DNA of 64,000 nucleotides from Viola odorata (lineage: Eukaryota; Streptophyta; Magnoliopsida; Malpighiales; Violaceae): positions 71,817,352 to 71,881,351 of the forward strand of contig OY829537.1 in the NCBI GenBank assembly GCA_963691705.1. Direction: 5' to 3'. The position numbers and the translations under genes were made by a program. Shown here piece by piece: positions 50,319 through 61,069 of this stretch (its first letter is position 1; every line of letters starts with the position of its first letter). Under the pieces are notes generated by a model. The model was not told the DNA's origin. It was given only the letters and a program-made list of their open reading frames with translations, and made no database searches.

Positions 50319-52100
50319 TCAGGTTGCTGGGGTCTGGGGATCTTGGCCAGAAGCTTGGCCTAGATCAGGGTCTTTTGGTTTCGGAGCTCTTGAAGCAGGA
50401 GGTTCTTGGCCTGGCGGTTGTCCAGGATGTTCCAGGATGGACTGTTGTTGTTGAGCGAGTGGAGTGCTGCTGAAGTCCGTTTTCAGGTGGAGACTGGATA
50501 AGGGATTTTGGCCGCAGTCTTGGCCTGTGTCTTGGCCTAGATCAGCTGCTGCTGCTGGATCTGTAATGGGTGGGTCTTGCAAAGCCTTCGACTCCAGTTG
50601 TGGTGTCTGCACAACAGAAGGTAGGAATTTAGGAACCGTAGACTGCACGAATTGACAACTTACAGTTTTTTTCTTCGGTTTGGCAGTCTTGGCCTGCGTC
50701 TTGGCCAAGCTCGAGGCCAAGACTGAGTCTGTTTTTTCTGGATCGGCCAAACTGGCCAAAACTTCTGGGAGTTCCTTCTGATCTCCTGCTCTGTCCTCCA
50801 ATCCTACTATTGGATCTAAAATATCAAGAAAATTCACGCAATGTGGATCATTAGGATGCGGTGATGCTTCCGTGATGCTGAATTTTATAGTTCTTCCAAA
50901 GAATTCTAAGATTATGCTCCCTTCAAAGCAGTCAATCTTAGCTTTCGATATCCTTAGAAATGGTCTTCCTAATAAGATGTCAGTGGTGCAAGAGGGCAAT
51001 TGAACATTCATTTCAACAATGTAAAAGTCCACTGGATATATAAAATCATTTACCATTACCAAGACATCTGTCACAACTCCCTTGGGTCGGATGAACGATC
51101 TGTCAGCCAGCTGAATCACCAGATCGGTTTCCTTCATTGTACCTATCTTCAAGGTCTCGAATTCACTTAGAGACATCACGTTGATGCCAGCTCCTAAATC
51201 ACAAAGGGCATTCTCGATCGTCTTATTTCCTATTTGACATGGAATGGTGAAAGTTCCTTGATCCTTGCACTTCTCTGGAAGTTGCTGCACTGTATGAACT
51301 AAATTCACCCTCTCTACACCTGCAACTTTCTTTTTGTTAGTGCAAAATTCTTTAAGAAGTTTAGCATAAGAGGGAACTTTGGCAATTAAGTCTAACATAG
51401 GCATATTAACAGCTATCTTTCCAAAAAAATTCATAAAGTCCCTTGCTTCATCTTGTTTCTTCTCTTTTGATGATCTAGGAGGAAACGGTGGAAGAATTTC
51501 GATCACTTCCTCTTTCTGGTCAGTCTTGGCCCGAGTCTTGGCCAAGACAGGTTCTGCCTCATTTTTATCCAACTCTTGCGATTGAATTTTCTCCAATTCC
51601 TTGTCTGTTTTCGCACCTTGCCTCTCTGGTAACACACTTCCACTCCTTAAACTCATGGCACTAACATTAACATTGTGCGCTGGATTGTTTACCGTGGTTG
51701 GAGGTAATCTGCCTTGGTTAGCCATCTGATTGATTTGCTTCTGCATCTCCGCCTGTGATTGCATAAAATTCTTCTGCATCTCTACCTGTGACAGCATAAA
51801 ATTTTTCTGCATCTCTACCAGACTAGTTTGGGTTGCCTGCATAAATTTTTTGAGTGTATCTTCCACAGAAGGACCAGTAATCTGCAAAGGTTGAGGGGCA
51901 GGCGGTAGCTGGGCTATAGGAGCTTGGCTAGGGGCTTGGCCTAGATTCTGTCGTGGAGGGACTGGATCGCTCCATCTGAAGTTTGGGTGGCCTCTCCATG
52001 AGTACTCGTTGCTTCCCTGAGGGTAGTTCTGCATGCTCCCTTGGTTGTGTGCGTATGCTGCATTAACCTGAGTCATATCATCCGAAGGGTGTTGCACCAT
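50319..52100 (-). CDS. element B gag C-terminal part and protease
   Basis: A 593-residue minus-strand ORF. It holds the end of gag (Pro/Gln-rich, with repeated VEMQKNFMLSQ/VEMQKNFMQSQ/AEMQKQ heptad-like units) and a retropepsin-like protease: ALCDLGAGINVMSLSEFE with the D-L-G-A active site, then ILLGRPFLRISKAKIDCFEG. The C-terminus is repetitive: LAKTQAKT, LGQDTGQDCGQ, LGQASGQDPQ. The frame is the same as the upstream ORF and is separated from it by a TAG (52128-52130). Such repeats arise from the element's 12-base GGCCAAGACTNN motif. No RT follows. Confidence 0.85.
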   Translation of the reverse strand: MVQHPSDDMTQVNAAYAHNQGSMQNYPQGSNEYSWRGHPNFRWSDPVPPRQNLGQAPSQAPIAQLPPAPQPLQITGPSVEDTLKKFMQATQTSLVEMQKNFMLSQVEMQKNFMQSQAEMQKQINQMANQGRLPPTTVNNPAHNVNVSAMSLRSGSVLPERQGAKTDKELEKIQSQELDKNEAEPVLAKTRAKTDQKEEVIEILPPFPPRSSKEKKQDEARDFMNFFGKIAVNMPMLDLIAKVPSYAKLLKEFCTNKKKVAGVERVNLVHTVQQLPEKCKDQGTFTIPCQIGNKTIENALCDLGAGINVMSLSEFETLKIGTMKETDLVIQLADRSFIRPKGVVTDVLVMVNDFIYPVDFYIVEMNVQLPSCTTDILLGRPFLRISKAKIDCFEGSIILEFFGRTIKFSITEASPHPNDPHCVNFLDILDPIVGLEDRAGDQKELPEVLASLADPEKTDSVLASSLAKTQAKTAKPKKKTVSCQFVQSTVPKFLPSVVQTPQLESKALQDPPITDPAAAADLGQDTGQDCGQNPLSSLHLKTDFSSTPLAQQQQSILEHPGQPPGQEPPASRAPKPKDPDLGQASGQDPQTPAT

Positions 52101-52127
52101 ATAACAATTGTTGGTTTGATGATCCTG

Positions 52128-53123
52128 CTACTGACATATCCCACACACTGAAGCTACCTGCTTTTGATTCTGAACTCCTGTGGGCATTGCACCTGAAAAG
52201 TTAATAGAAATTTTTTTGACCATGTCAGTTAATTCAGTTAACTTTTGTTCAACATTAATAGCACAAAGATTTGAAGGAATAGAGTTTCGGTAAGAAGAAA
52301 TATTATTTTGGCAATTATCCGCCATAGTCTGAAGTAGCATCTTGGCTCTTGTGATAGTCAAATCTTGCAATGCTCCACCAGCTGCTGAATCCACTTTCTC
52401 TTTGCAGCTTGGCAGCATCCCGTCATAAAAGTACTGGATCATTGTCTGATCCGCAACTCCGTGTGTAGGGCAGACTTCTTGTAACTCCCTGAACCGTTGA
52501 TGATATTCACTTAGACCCTCATCGTTCCTTTGCTGGATGGCAGCCATGTTCTTTCTAGCTACCCCTGCTTTCATTGCATTCCAGTACTTGTTTAGGAACA
52601 AAGTGGACATCTCGGCCCATGTGTTGACCGTGTTGTGAGGTAGACCGTAGAACCAATTTTGGGCAGCCCCCTCAAGAGAGCATGGAAAAGCTTTCAACTT
52701 TGCTCTTTCCATATTCACAGTAGCTGGTTTCATCATGTCACATTGAACGTGTAGGTTCCTCAGATGCTTGAATGGGTTTTCATTTGAATGGCCAAAGAAC
52801 TTAGGAAGGTTGGCCACCATATTGGTCTTTATAGACCAGTCATTGGGTACAGCTGGTAAACTAATACAGGAAAAGGTTTCCTGTTCCGCTGTTTTGTTCA
52901 GTTCCCTCATCGTGGGCTCTGGTTGATTTTCTGCCATGTCTTGGCCGGAGTCTTGGCCAAGATCGTGGTCTAGACTGGAATCTGTTTCGGAACTAGAGGT
53001 TTCCGATTCACTTTCTTCTGGGGTTTTCCTCTTTCTAGCTATCTTTCTGAGTTGTGCTTCGGTCTTAGTGAGATTCGGATTGTACAGTAGCAAATCTTCT
53101 TCTCTGCAAGAGGACCTGGTCAT
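52128..53123 (-). CDS. element B gag, N-terminal part
   Basis: 331 residues on the minus strand. It starts MTRSSCREEDLLLYNPNLTK and has the Athila gag core: LPKFFGHSNENPFKHLRNLH, then KLKAFPCSLEGAAQNWFYGL and MIQYFYDGMLPSCKEKVD. It ends inside the zinc knuckle: CGIC-Q-stop, and the same frame goes on QDHQTNNC, so one TAG (52128-52130) splits a C-x2-C-x4-H-x4-C motif. The N-terminus contains LGQDSGQD from the 12-base motif. Confidence 0.88.
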   Translation of the reverse strand: MTRSSCREEDLLLYNPNLTKTEAQLRKIARKRKTPEESESETSSSETDSSLDHDLGQDSGQDMAENQPEPTMRELNKTAEQETFSCISLPAVPNDWSIKTNMVANLPKFFGHSNENPFKHLRNLHVQCDMMKPATVNMERAKLKAFPCSLEGAAQNWFYGLPHNTVNTWAEMSTLFLNKYWNAMKAGVARKNMAAIQQRNDEGLSEYHQRFRELQEVCPTHGVADQTMIQYFYDGMLPSCKEKVDSAAGGALQDLTITRAKMLLQTMADNCQNNISSYRNSIPSNLCAINVEQKLTELTDMVKKISINFSGAMPTGVQNQKQVASVCGICQ

Positions 53124-53171
53124 CGACTATAAAAAACAAAATAAAACAAAAACTACAAATACCGTTAGAGA

Positions 53172-53189
53172 TCCCCGGCAACGGCGCCA
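53172..53189 (-). other. primer binding site of element B
   Basis: TGGCGCCGTTGCCGGGGA on the minus strand, five bases from the LTR end; the typical Athila tRNA-Asp site. Confidence 0.85.
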
Positions 53190-53194
53190 AAATT

Positions 53195-54741
53195 TGACCG
53201 CGCGTCGAACACGTCAAATATAAGAGTGAAATAAGTATGGAAATGGGGGTAGAAATACAACTTATCACTGTCTACAAGGATTTGTAGATGATGGTAAGAG
53301 GATCGTCCACAGAGACCTCTAGGAAATGTAGTTCTTGAGTTTGACTTCCTCGTCACTGAGTTTTGGTTGGTTGTTATCTGAAACTAAAGACAAAACAGAA
53401 AGTAATGAAAATAGTTTAAAATATAAGATAGTATTGGCCGAAGTCTAGGCTAAGACTGCGGGCTAGATTGGGAAAAAGTCTTGTGATACGGAATTCCAGA
53501 TAAGGGCGATGGGTGAGCTTGCGTTCTTATGCATCGATCATGGACTGAAGTATGTTCATCTCTTCTTCATAGTACTACTATAGAGGGGAGGAACTCCTTT
53601 TCCCTCCTATCTTCCCTCCTCTTCAAACTATCTGGCGGGTACTCCCTCTCCTGATAATCCTAGCCAAGGGACACCTTGCTGGTTAAAGGGTTTATCCGTT
53701 TGACTGCTGTCTTGAATGGTTGCTCACCTCTTCAATGGTGCAGGGGAAGACAGTACCTAGGCTAAGTTCCTAGGTTGTCAATCTGGTCTCTACCTATTTT
53801 ACCTATTCTTCTAGTCTGCTCGAGACTAGTCACCTACTCCGTCTAGCCGGCGGGTACTCCCTCTCCTTCTAGACTGGTTACAACTCTTCTCTCCTAGAGA
53901 ACAAGGATGATCAAACCTTGGCTCTAGTGAGTAAGCGATGGATTAAGTTCAAGAATAAATAAATACAAAGAAAGAGATTGTGAAGAACGGATTGTGTCTC
54001 ACGATTGCATTAAGAACTTAAGCTCATCAACCCTTACCAAGAACAAGTGTTTAGCTACTCATACTCATGAATGAATAATAAGAATACTTGATTGCATAAA
54101 TAAATTAAATCCGAGATTCAAAGAATTGAATCCGGAGCAATAGTATAAAAGTGTCGAATTGGGGAAGAAGAAGAGAGCGTCTGAGAGAGAGAAAAAGGGG
54201 AGGACGAGATCAGCTATAAGAAAGCTAAAACTCCTCTGTCCTTCTCCAACTCAATCTCCTAAATAATCTCCTAAATAATCTCCTAAATAATCTCCTAAAA
54301 GATTATTACAATTAATTGTTCTAAATATGGAAACTAAATCGCAATTAATTAAAGAGGGAGATCCCATGCGGGATTCTACATAAGATTGTCTTCCTATCCC
54401 TCTAAAATTGCTGGACAGCTGCTACGTGCCAGCTGTGAGAGTCCAACTCCAAAAATACTTCAATCGCTCCAAGCTGCAGTCTGATCGCAAAGGAGTCTTG
54501 GCCGAAGTCTAGGCCAAGACGATTCTGGTAAGCGCACTGCGTCAGATACGAACCTGTCTAGGCCAAGATCCAGGCCTAGACTCGAATAAACAGCTTCGGC
54601 TCCAAACTTCGTGAATTCTTCCCATTCAGCCTCCAAACCAGACCTGATCAAATGTGGGAAATTAAAGGGAATATCAATAGAATTACTGTCCAAAATAACT
54701 AGAAAATGGACAATAAAACATGATGAAATGCAATGCAATCA
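53195..54741 (-). repeat. 5' LTR of element B
   Basis: 1,547 bases, nearly identical to 47669-49217. Confidence 0.93.
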
Positions 54742-55288
54742 ACATGCCAAGGCACTTACTAGGTGGCGAGACTTACGTGTACAAGAAGAGGCAGAAGTGA
54801 GTAAGCAGAAGGAAGGCTTATTCCACACTCGCTGCCTAGTGGAAGAGAGAGGGTGCTCATTCGTTATCGACAATGCAAGTTTGGCGAACTGTGCAAGTAG
54901 ACTACTTGTACACAAGTTAAACCTTCCAAAGGTTTTGCACCCGAAACCCTGCTTGCTGCAAGGGAAGATCAATAGTAGAGAATTAAAGGTAACTAAACAA
55001 GTTACGGTTTCGTTCTCTATTGGGAGCTATAAGGATGAAATCCTTTACGATATGATACCTATACACTTGAGCCATATCCTTCTTAGCCGACCATGGCAGC
55101 AAGATAGAAAGGACAATCATGGAGGGAGGAACAACCATTACAAGTTAGTAAAGGATGGCCGAAAGTTCACACTTGCCCTGTTAACATCTCTTCATATCTT
55201 TGAGGATCAACAACAGCTAGTGAAGGCATATGCCGAATTTGAGATCACTAGAAAAATTGAGAGAAAAAAGAGGAAAGATGAGAGTTAA
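54742..55288 (+). pseudogene. element A gag end and protease
   Basis: After element B the frame reads AKALTRWRDLRVQEEAEVSK, then the protease: FHTRCLVEERGCSFVIDNAS, KLNLPKVLHP, KVTKQVTVSFSIGSYKDEIL and HLSHILLSRPWQQDR. This is the retropepsin of chromovirus-type Ty3/gypsy elements; the usual DGGS active site is here DNAS. It ends KRKDES at 55288. The upstream gag is severed by element B at 54741, and downstream RT is missing, so it cannot work in a full polyprotein. Confidence 0.8.
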
Positions 55289-56545
55289 AAAGGAGAGAAT
55301 GAGTGAATAAAACAACCCCCATGAAAAGAATGAGCATGGGAAGAGAGAGAGAGGAAAACAACTCACATGAAAATAGAGAGCATGTGGAGAGAAATTGTGA
55401 GAAAAATAACCCGTATGAAAAGAGTGAGCATGCAGAGAGTGACATTGAGAGGAAAGGAGAGTTGTGTGTATATGCTAGAGGGAAATAAGTGAGGAACACA
55501 CTATGTGTGTGCAAAAATTGTTTTATCGCAAGCCCCACAAAATCTTTTGATTTTCAGCAATTGCGCTACAACGCTTCTAACCCTAACCCATTTATTCCCT
55601 TTTCTGTTGGTATTTCTTCTTTTATGCAGGGAATTGGTGAATTAATTCCAAAGGAGAAGACCAACGCCTTACTACCTAAAGGATGGAGAGAGCGTCGCAC
55701 GACAATGGAGCCTAGTTCGGCTAACCCTAACCGCTAAGGTTTGATGTGTCTTTCCTTCCTTAAGTCTGATTTGCTTGAGTATACTAACATCATTGATTTG
55801 TATGATAACAATATTAATTTTAATTCAATTGATGATGAGTGTGTGCTTGATTCTATGGCTAAGTTGTACACCTTTGAAGAATATTTGCGCAAGCGCCAAC
55901 ACATGAGTAGGTCGACTAAGCCATGGAAAGAATTAGTTGTACATAAGTCGCGTTGGGATGCTATGTTAGGTCACTTTGGTACAACTAATGCTACTAACTT
56001 ATGTCTCGAAGAGGCTTTGTGTTGTTATGACTTATCTTTGAGCCTTGTTAGTAAGCGACAGAAGAAGCCCTTTAGCGGCTTACGGGAGGAATTGGGGAAG
56101 AAGCTGAGCACAAAGATGCTAAATGAGACATCACAATTCAGAGTTTCAAACAGAATGGATCAGAGGATGTTTGGTTCCTTATAGCATGTATTGGTTTGTA
56201 AGTATGAGTTTATATGGAAGAAATATCTTCCGTTTATTTTATTGACTTACTACCTTTCGGCGCATGCCATTATTCTTAGTTTGTTGTTGAAACTCATGTA
56301 TAGTTTGGTTCAAATGACATCATTCAGTCTGATATTATTGCCTTTGAGTGTATCACTTGACATAGATGGCAGCAAGAGAATCAAGATGATGCGGACAACC
56401 CATGGACAAGTCAAGCGCTATGGTGCGCGCTTGAATGTCAAGATGGCAAATTTGAGAAACCATGGAAGGATGAGAGAATCCTTTAAGATAGGAACTTGGG
56501 TTTGGCAGCACTTATACAGGAGAAGGTTCCCAACCCAAGTCCAAG
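55289..56545 (+). other. element A internal region without recognised domains
   Basis: Contains repeated words around GAGAGCATGTGGAGAG and GAGTGAGCATGCAGAGAG (55360-55450) and an open frame at 55741-56184 (MCLSFLKSDLLEYTNIIDLY...). No RT or integrase motif is seen where they would be expected. I do not recognise the frame. Confidence 0.5.
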
Positions 56546-58094
56546 TGATAGCACGTTTCATAGTCTCAGTTTTACCCTCTTTTCTAGCCCTTTCGGGGGC
56601 TTGATGTTGCTATTTGACCCTTATTCCAATCTTATCTGCAGATTAGCATCAAAAGAGGGAAAAGATCGAAAAGATAAAATTTTGAGAGCATTTCTGAGGA
56701 ATTCCAGTTTCCAGGCCTAGAAGAAAGAACGTCGTCAAGACCTCGACGCGAACCAGACCAGTGCGCTGTCTCAAGGCCTCGACAGTTCTGCATCTTCCAC
56801 CAAAGAAAAACATCTTCAAGATCCGCACGGAATCCCAGGCGCTTCCAGAAGGCATCAGGCGTGTCAGGAATCCCAGAATATTCCCTTTGCAAGGACATGT
56901 GTTGTCACGTCCTCATTGCCCTTAGCTGTTTTGTCTCCTAGCTAGTATTAGGCTATATAAGCATAGTGTTAGGGTTTTTGTAAGGACGGCTGTCCAAGGA
57001 TATTTTCTTACATTAATTTCAGTGTTTATTTTCTGGGGATCTTCTCCTCTTGTCGTCAAGAATAGCCTTTGGCGCAACTTTCCTCTTCGATTATTAATTA
57101 ATCTACCGGTTCCCTCTACTCCCTTTTTACTTTCTTTGTTATTGTATGATTCTATATACCTACTGTTTATATTATAGTATGAGTAGCTAAATACCCCCTT
57201 CTTAGTGAAGGGTGTTTCGAGGGTTGTAGGGTGCGGCTGAGAGGTCTAATACATGCTTAACATATTCTCTTGTGACACATGATTGTTCACCGATTTAACT
57301 CCATACTCGTATAGGGATATTAAGAGTCTGATCACCTGTTAGTATTTCTGCATGAGTGAATGTCATTTCCAGGGTTATACCTGACGCGAAGCCCTGGAAT
57401 AATAGTAGACACCTAGCAGAGGTAGCGCGAGAGACCTCTGTCTAGGGGTAAACAGTTATATAGGGTATGGGATACGGGTTTGACAAACCGAGCTATCGTG
57501 CCCTAGATCTGTCTTACCTCCCCTTCATGGGCGTTCTGAGTTTGGACTCCCAGCATTCGTGCCTGGGAGGATGGCGGAACGTCAAGGCCACCTCATATGT
57601 GGAAACAGGGGGTGACTTTTATCTAAGAAGGTAAGCAGGGGATGCGGTGTGGAAACGCGGTCCCTATAGCAGATCTGCACATGAGTCTGGAATACCTCTG
57701 TACCGATGACTAGCCGACCTAGAAAACAACCCATTGGAGCACCTTTCACTAAGATCTCGTCCTATTTGATTAATATCTTCTTCATTACTTTTCTTGCGCC
57801 CGAACTGTTTATATTTCTAGCCCTGGATCACATTCTACTTTCGTGCCCTAGATAAGTACTTTACAATTCTGTTTTGTTAGCTCCCATACTCAACGTTGAT
57901 TAACTCGTTAATTAACATAAAACTTCCCCCCCAGTAGTGTTACTTTGGTTAGATCTGTTGCATATTGCCTTGTCATACATCTTCATTAGCAATTTACTCC
58001 TTCAATCTCTGCGGTACGACCCTGTCTTGCTCTGTACACATTAATTTGTGCATCTAGGCACCAGGAAAATATTAGTATATTTGAGTGACGATCA
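56546..58094 (+). mobile_element. solo LTR of an Athila-like family (C1)
   Basis: Starts TGATAGCACGTTTCATAGTC and ends GAGTGACGATCA, with a perfect 5-base TSD CCAAG at 56541-56545 and 58095-58099. Related to but clearly diverged from the 5' LTR of element C (59411-60977); both share a central block with GGGGTAAAC and ACGTCAAGG. It is 1,549 bases long and lacks an internal region. Confidence 0.88.
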
Positions 58095-58099
58095 CCAAG

Positions 58100-58286
58100 C
58101 AAGTATGACCGCTTGGGGCAATGGTCTTATCTAACGCATTGACATGTTCAAGGACGTTGCCTATAAGATGAATCTACGGGGTTGGTATGGTTCAATTTGT
58201 GATTATTTTGATATTACAAACTTAGTTTGGTTGGCTATAGGTGAGGATTATGATTCAAGGACGAATTATTTTAAAGAGGGAGGGAA
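58100..58286 (+). pseudogene. element A integrase C-terminal end and polypurine tract
   Basis: Reads AYKMNLRGWYGSICDYFDIT followed by GEDYDSRTNYFKEGG, which fits the C-terminal tail of chromovirus integrases (AYKVDLPGEY...DSRTN... type). The purine run AAAGAGGGAGGGAA (58273-58286) directly before TGATGC is the polypurine tract. Confidence 0.6.
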
Positions 58287-59410
58287 TGATGCTGTTCCAA
58301 GTCCATTAGGTCCATCACATGGACCAGCGCATGCACCCAACGTGCCACGGTCAAACACCGAGCCAACCGTGCCATTACCAATACCAACGCCGAGTGCCAT
58401 GGACCAAGAACTTCAAGAGAGGTTAATACAACCTGTATACATAGAGATGAAGGAAGAAACGCGACAGGATAAAGCCATTAGGCGAAGGATGACTTGGAAA
58501 GTGGCTTGGAGGCTTCTATCACAAGGCTTCACGTCTATCCGATAAAATTCATGGAAGAGTGGCTTCAATCGGGAATCCAAAGTAAATACAAAGCCGATTG
58601 AGATGTTAGCTAAGTCCAGACCAAGTTTGAGGACATTTGGATGGGTGGATCATCATTTAGCCTATGGAGACATTCTCGCACGCAGGAATCATATGCAGAC
58701 GCGAATCAGACGATTGTGGCCGAGCCAAAATGGACAAGTCGAAGTCAAAAACTTGTGATCGACCTTGTTCCATGAACTTCAAGATGTTAGCGAGTCTGTG
58801 TCCAAGTTTAAACCGAAATGCACGAGTGGATTGGAAGTTAGCCCAATCAACAAGAGCCCAACGCAGATAGAGACTCTTGGACGCGTCAGGCAAATTTGCT
58901 CGTGCTGACTCAGCCCGGTAAGGCCCAGACCAGGAATAGAAGCGTCCTTCATGAAGCTTTAGGATGTTAGCTTTCATTTGGGATAAGTTTCAGCCCATTC
59001 ACACGAGTGGATCGAAAGATAGCCAAACTGCGCGCCAAGACAGCATACAACTTGAGACTTGACCCAAACCCTAGCCAATTGAGTGGGAACCTTCATGAAG
59101 CTTCTGGAATGTAATTACTGTAATTATTAGATAGATTTTTACAGATTTTCTCGAGTAGAAATCCTACTTCTACTCTAAGTAGGATTTAGCCATATTTAGG
59201 AACTTTCTTTTATTATTTTTGGTAGTTTCCTTTACTGTAAATGGTAGCTGCCGATTAGGGCCTTGTTAAGTCAGTTAGGTTTTGCCTATTTATAGAGCCG
59301 CTTGGCTCATTGTAAAGCAAGATTTTAATAAATGATTAATTGAGACTTTGTCTTGTAGAGAGCATTCTTTCTTGTTCGTGGACTCGAACCTTGTGCTTCT
59401 CCTAGGTTTT
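58287..59410 (+). repeat. 3' LTR of element A, cut by element C
   Basis: Starts TGATGCTGTTCCAAGTCC. It contains a TATA-like TATTTATAGAGCC (about 59288) and AATAAATG (about 59328), both in the part missing from the 5' LTR copies. Element C begins at 59411; the remainder would lie beyond the window. Confidence 0.75.
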
Positions 59411-60977
59411 TGATAACACGTTTCATGGTCATAATTTTACCTTCTTTTCTAGCTCTTTCAGGGGCTTGATTCCGCTATTTGACCCTTATTCCAATCTTTA
59501 TTGCAGATCAACGTCAATAGAAGGAAAAGATCGAAAAGAAGCATTTTTGGAGTATTTCTGAGGATTTCAAGCTTCAAGGCCTAGAAGATCAGAATGTCAT
59601 CGAGCCCTCGAAAGCTAACCAGACCAGTGAGCAGTCTCTCGCCCGCGATATCTCTGCAAAGCCAAAGAGACGAATCTCCAAAGATTCTCACGGGGTTCCT
59701 TGCATATCTAGAAGATTCTAGAATATTCCAACACGCTCCATATGTTGTCACCTTCTCCCCTTAGCTGGAATTTGTCTTTTTGTAATTCCCTAGCTGGAAT
59801 ATGTCCTCTTGTGGGCTAGACACTATATAAGCCTCTAGTTTTAAGGTTTGAGGACACACATCACATCTTGTAAATATTTTTCCACTTTCTTCTTTTGGGA
59901 GCCGCCTCCTTTTCTCTCCTTCCTCTTTTTGGTGGTGGCTGAGGCATCAATTTCCAGCAACCATTGAACTTAACCGGAGCTTTGCTCCGACCGGTAACAT
60001 TTCTTGTTCTTCTTCTTTTATGCAATCTTTCTTTTCCTATTTTGTTTGTATGCTTTGTGGTATGAGTAGCTAGATTCTCCCTTCTTAGCAGAGGTATTTT
60101 GAGGGTTTCATGGGTAGTTAAGAGGCCTAAATGTGTTTAATATATTCTTATTGTTGTATTCGATCATTTATCGGTTTCTTGTTAATTCGTCTAGGGCCAG
60201 ATTAGTAGTCTGGCCAACTAATATCTAGACCTAGATGATTACTGTCATTCTCTTGGTTATAACTGACGTGAATCCTTGAGTTAGAGTAGACACCTAGTGG
60301 AGGCAGCGCGAGAGGCCTTTGTCTAGGGGTAAACGGTCGTTTAGGGTATGTGATACGAGTCTGACAAGCTGAGTTATCACGCCCTAGATTTTTCTTACCT
60401 CCCCTTCATGGGCGTTCTGAGTGTGGCCTCCCCGCATCCGTGCCTGGGAGGATGGTGGAACGTCAAGGTCACCTCATATGTGGAAACGGGGGGTGACTTT
60501 TATCTAAGAAGGTAAGTAGGGGATGCGGTGTGGAAACGCGGTCCCTATAGCATATCTATGGCATGAGAGTAAAATATTTCTGCGCCGATGATTTTCATGC
60601 CCTCGATGCAACCCGAGAATGTCCTTTGCTAAGATTTCTTCTCTTCTGACTTTATTTCTTTATTTGATTTCTGTTTGCATGTCGTGCCCTTGATCTCTAT
60701 TTGCATATCCTTCCCCTGATTATGTTTTACTTTCGTGCCCTTGATTTCTGTTTATATTAACTGTCTTGTTAGCAACCATCTCTGTCCTGGTTAACTAGAT
60801 TGACCAACCAAACCCCCCCATTGTTTCTTTTATTGTTTTACTTTATATCTGGTCTTGTTTAGTGTATGTCTTCACCTTTCTCTATTGATCGAACCTCTTG
60901 CCACTGTCTTCAATCCTTTTTTGTTGCATGTGATAAGTTGTAATTATTTGATCATGCCCTCGACAAGCACGCTATCA
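59411..60977 (+). repeat. 5' LTR of element C
   Basis: Starts TGATAACACGTTTCATGGTC, ends GCACGCTATCA; 1,567 bases. It holds five or so copies of the motif CRTGCCCTHGA. Confidence 0.85.
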
Positions 60978-60980
60978 AAT

Positions 60981-60998
60981 TGGCGCCGTTGCCGGGGA
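60981..60998 (+). other. primer binding site of element C
   Basis: TGGCGCCGTTGCCGGGGA, three bases after the LTR end; the same tRNA-Asp site as in element B. Confidence 0.88.
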
Positions 60999-61069
60999 CT
61001 GGTGTTAATTCGTGCGCTTGACAGTTCCAGATTTTTTCTTTTTATTTCTTTTAATTATTTCTTTCTTCA

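Larger units (their letters stand above)
47669..54741 (-). mobile_element. element B: young Athila-like Ty3/gypsy element with gag-pro only
   Basis: LTRs at 47669-49217 and 53195-54741 are nearly identical: by eye about 7 substitutions and one 2-base indel in 1.55 kb. The PBS on the minus strand (53189-53172) is TGGCGCCGTTGCCGGGGA, the tRNA-Asp type of Athila. A purine tract AAGTGTGGGGAG precedes the 3' LTR on the minus strand. The flanks ACGTG and ACATG are a 5-base TSD with one change. The internal region codes only gag and protease; no RT, RNase H or integrase, so the element is non-autonomous yet recent. Confidence 0.92.
43793..59410 (+). mobile_element. element A: chromovirus-like Ty3/gypsy retrotransposon, heavily rearranged host of three later insertions
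   Basis: 5' LTR at 43793-44960 (starts TGATGCGGTTCCAAGTCC), PBS-like site at 44963, a 1.5 kb tandem duplication (44525-46024 and 46025-47540), gag start, protease (54742-55288), integrase C-terminal end (58100-58286), purine tract, and 3' LTR from 58287 (TGATGCTGTTCCAAGTCC). RT, RNase H and most of integrase are missing. Elements B (47669-54741), solo LTR C1 (56546-58094) and C (from 59411) interrupt it. The 5 bases before the LTR are AAGGG; the partner is beyond the window. Confidence 0.75.
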
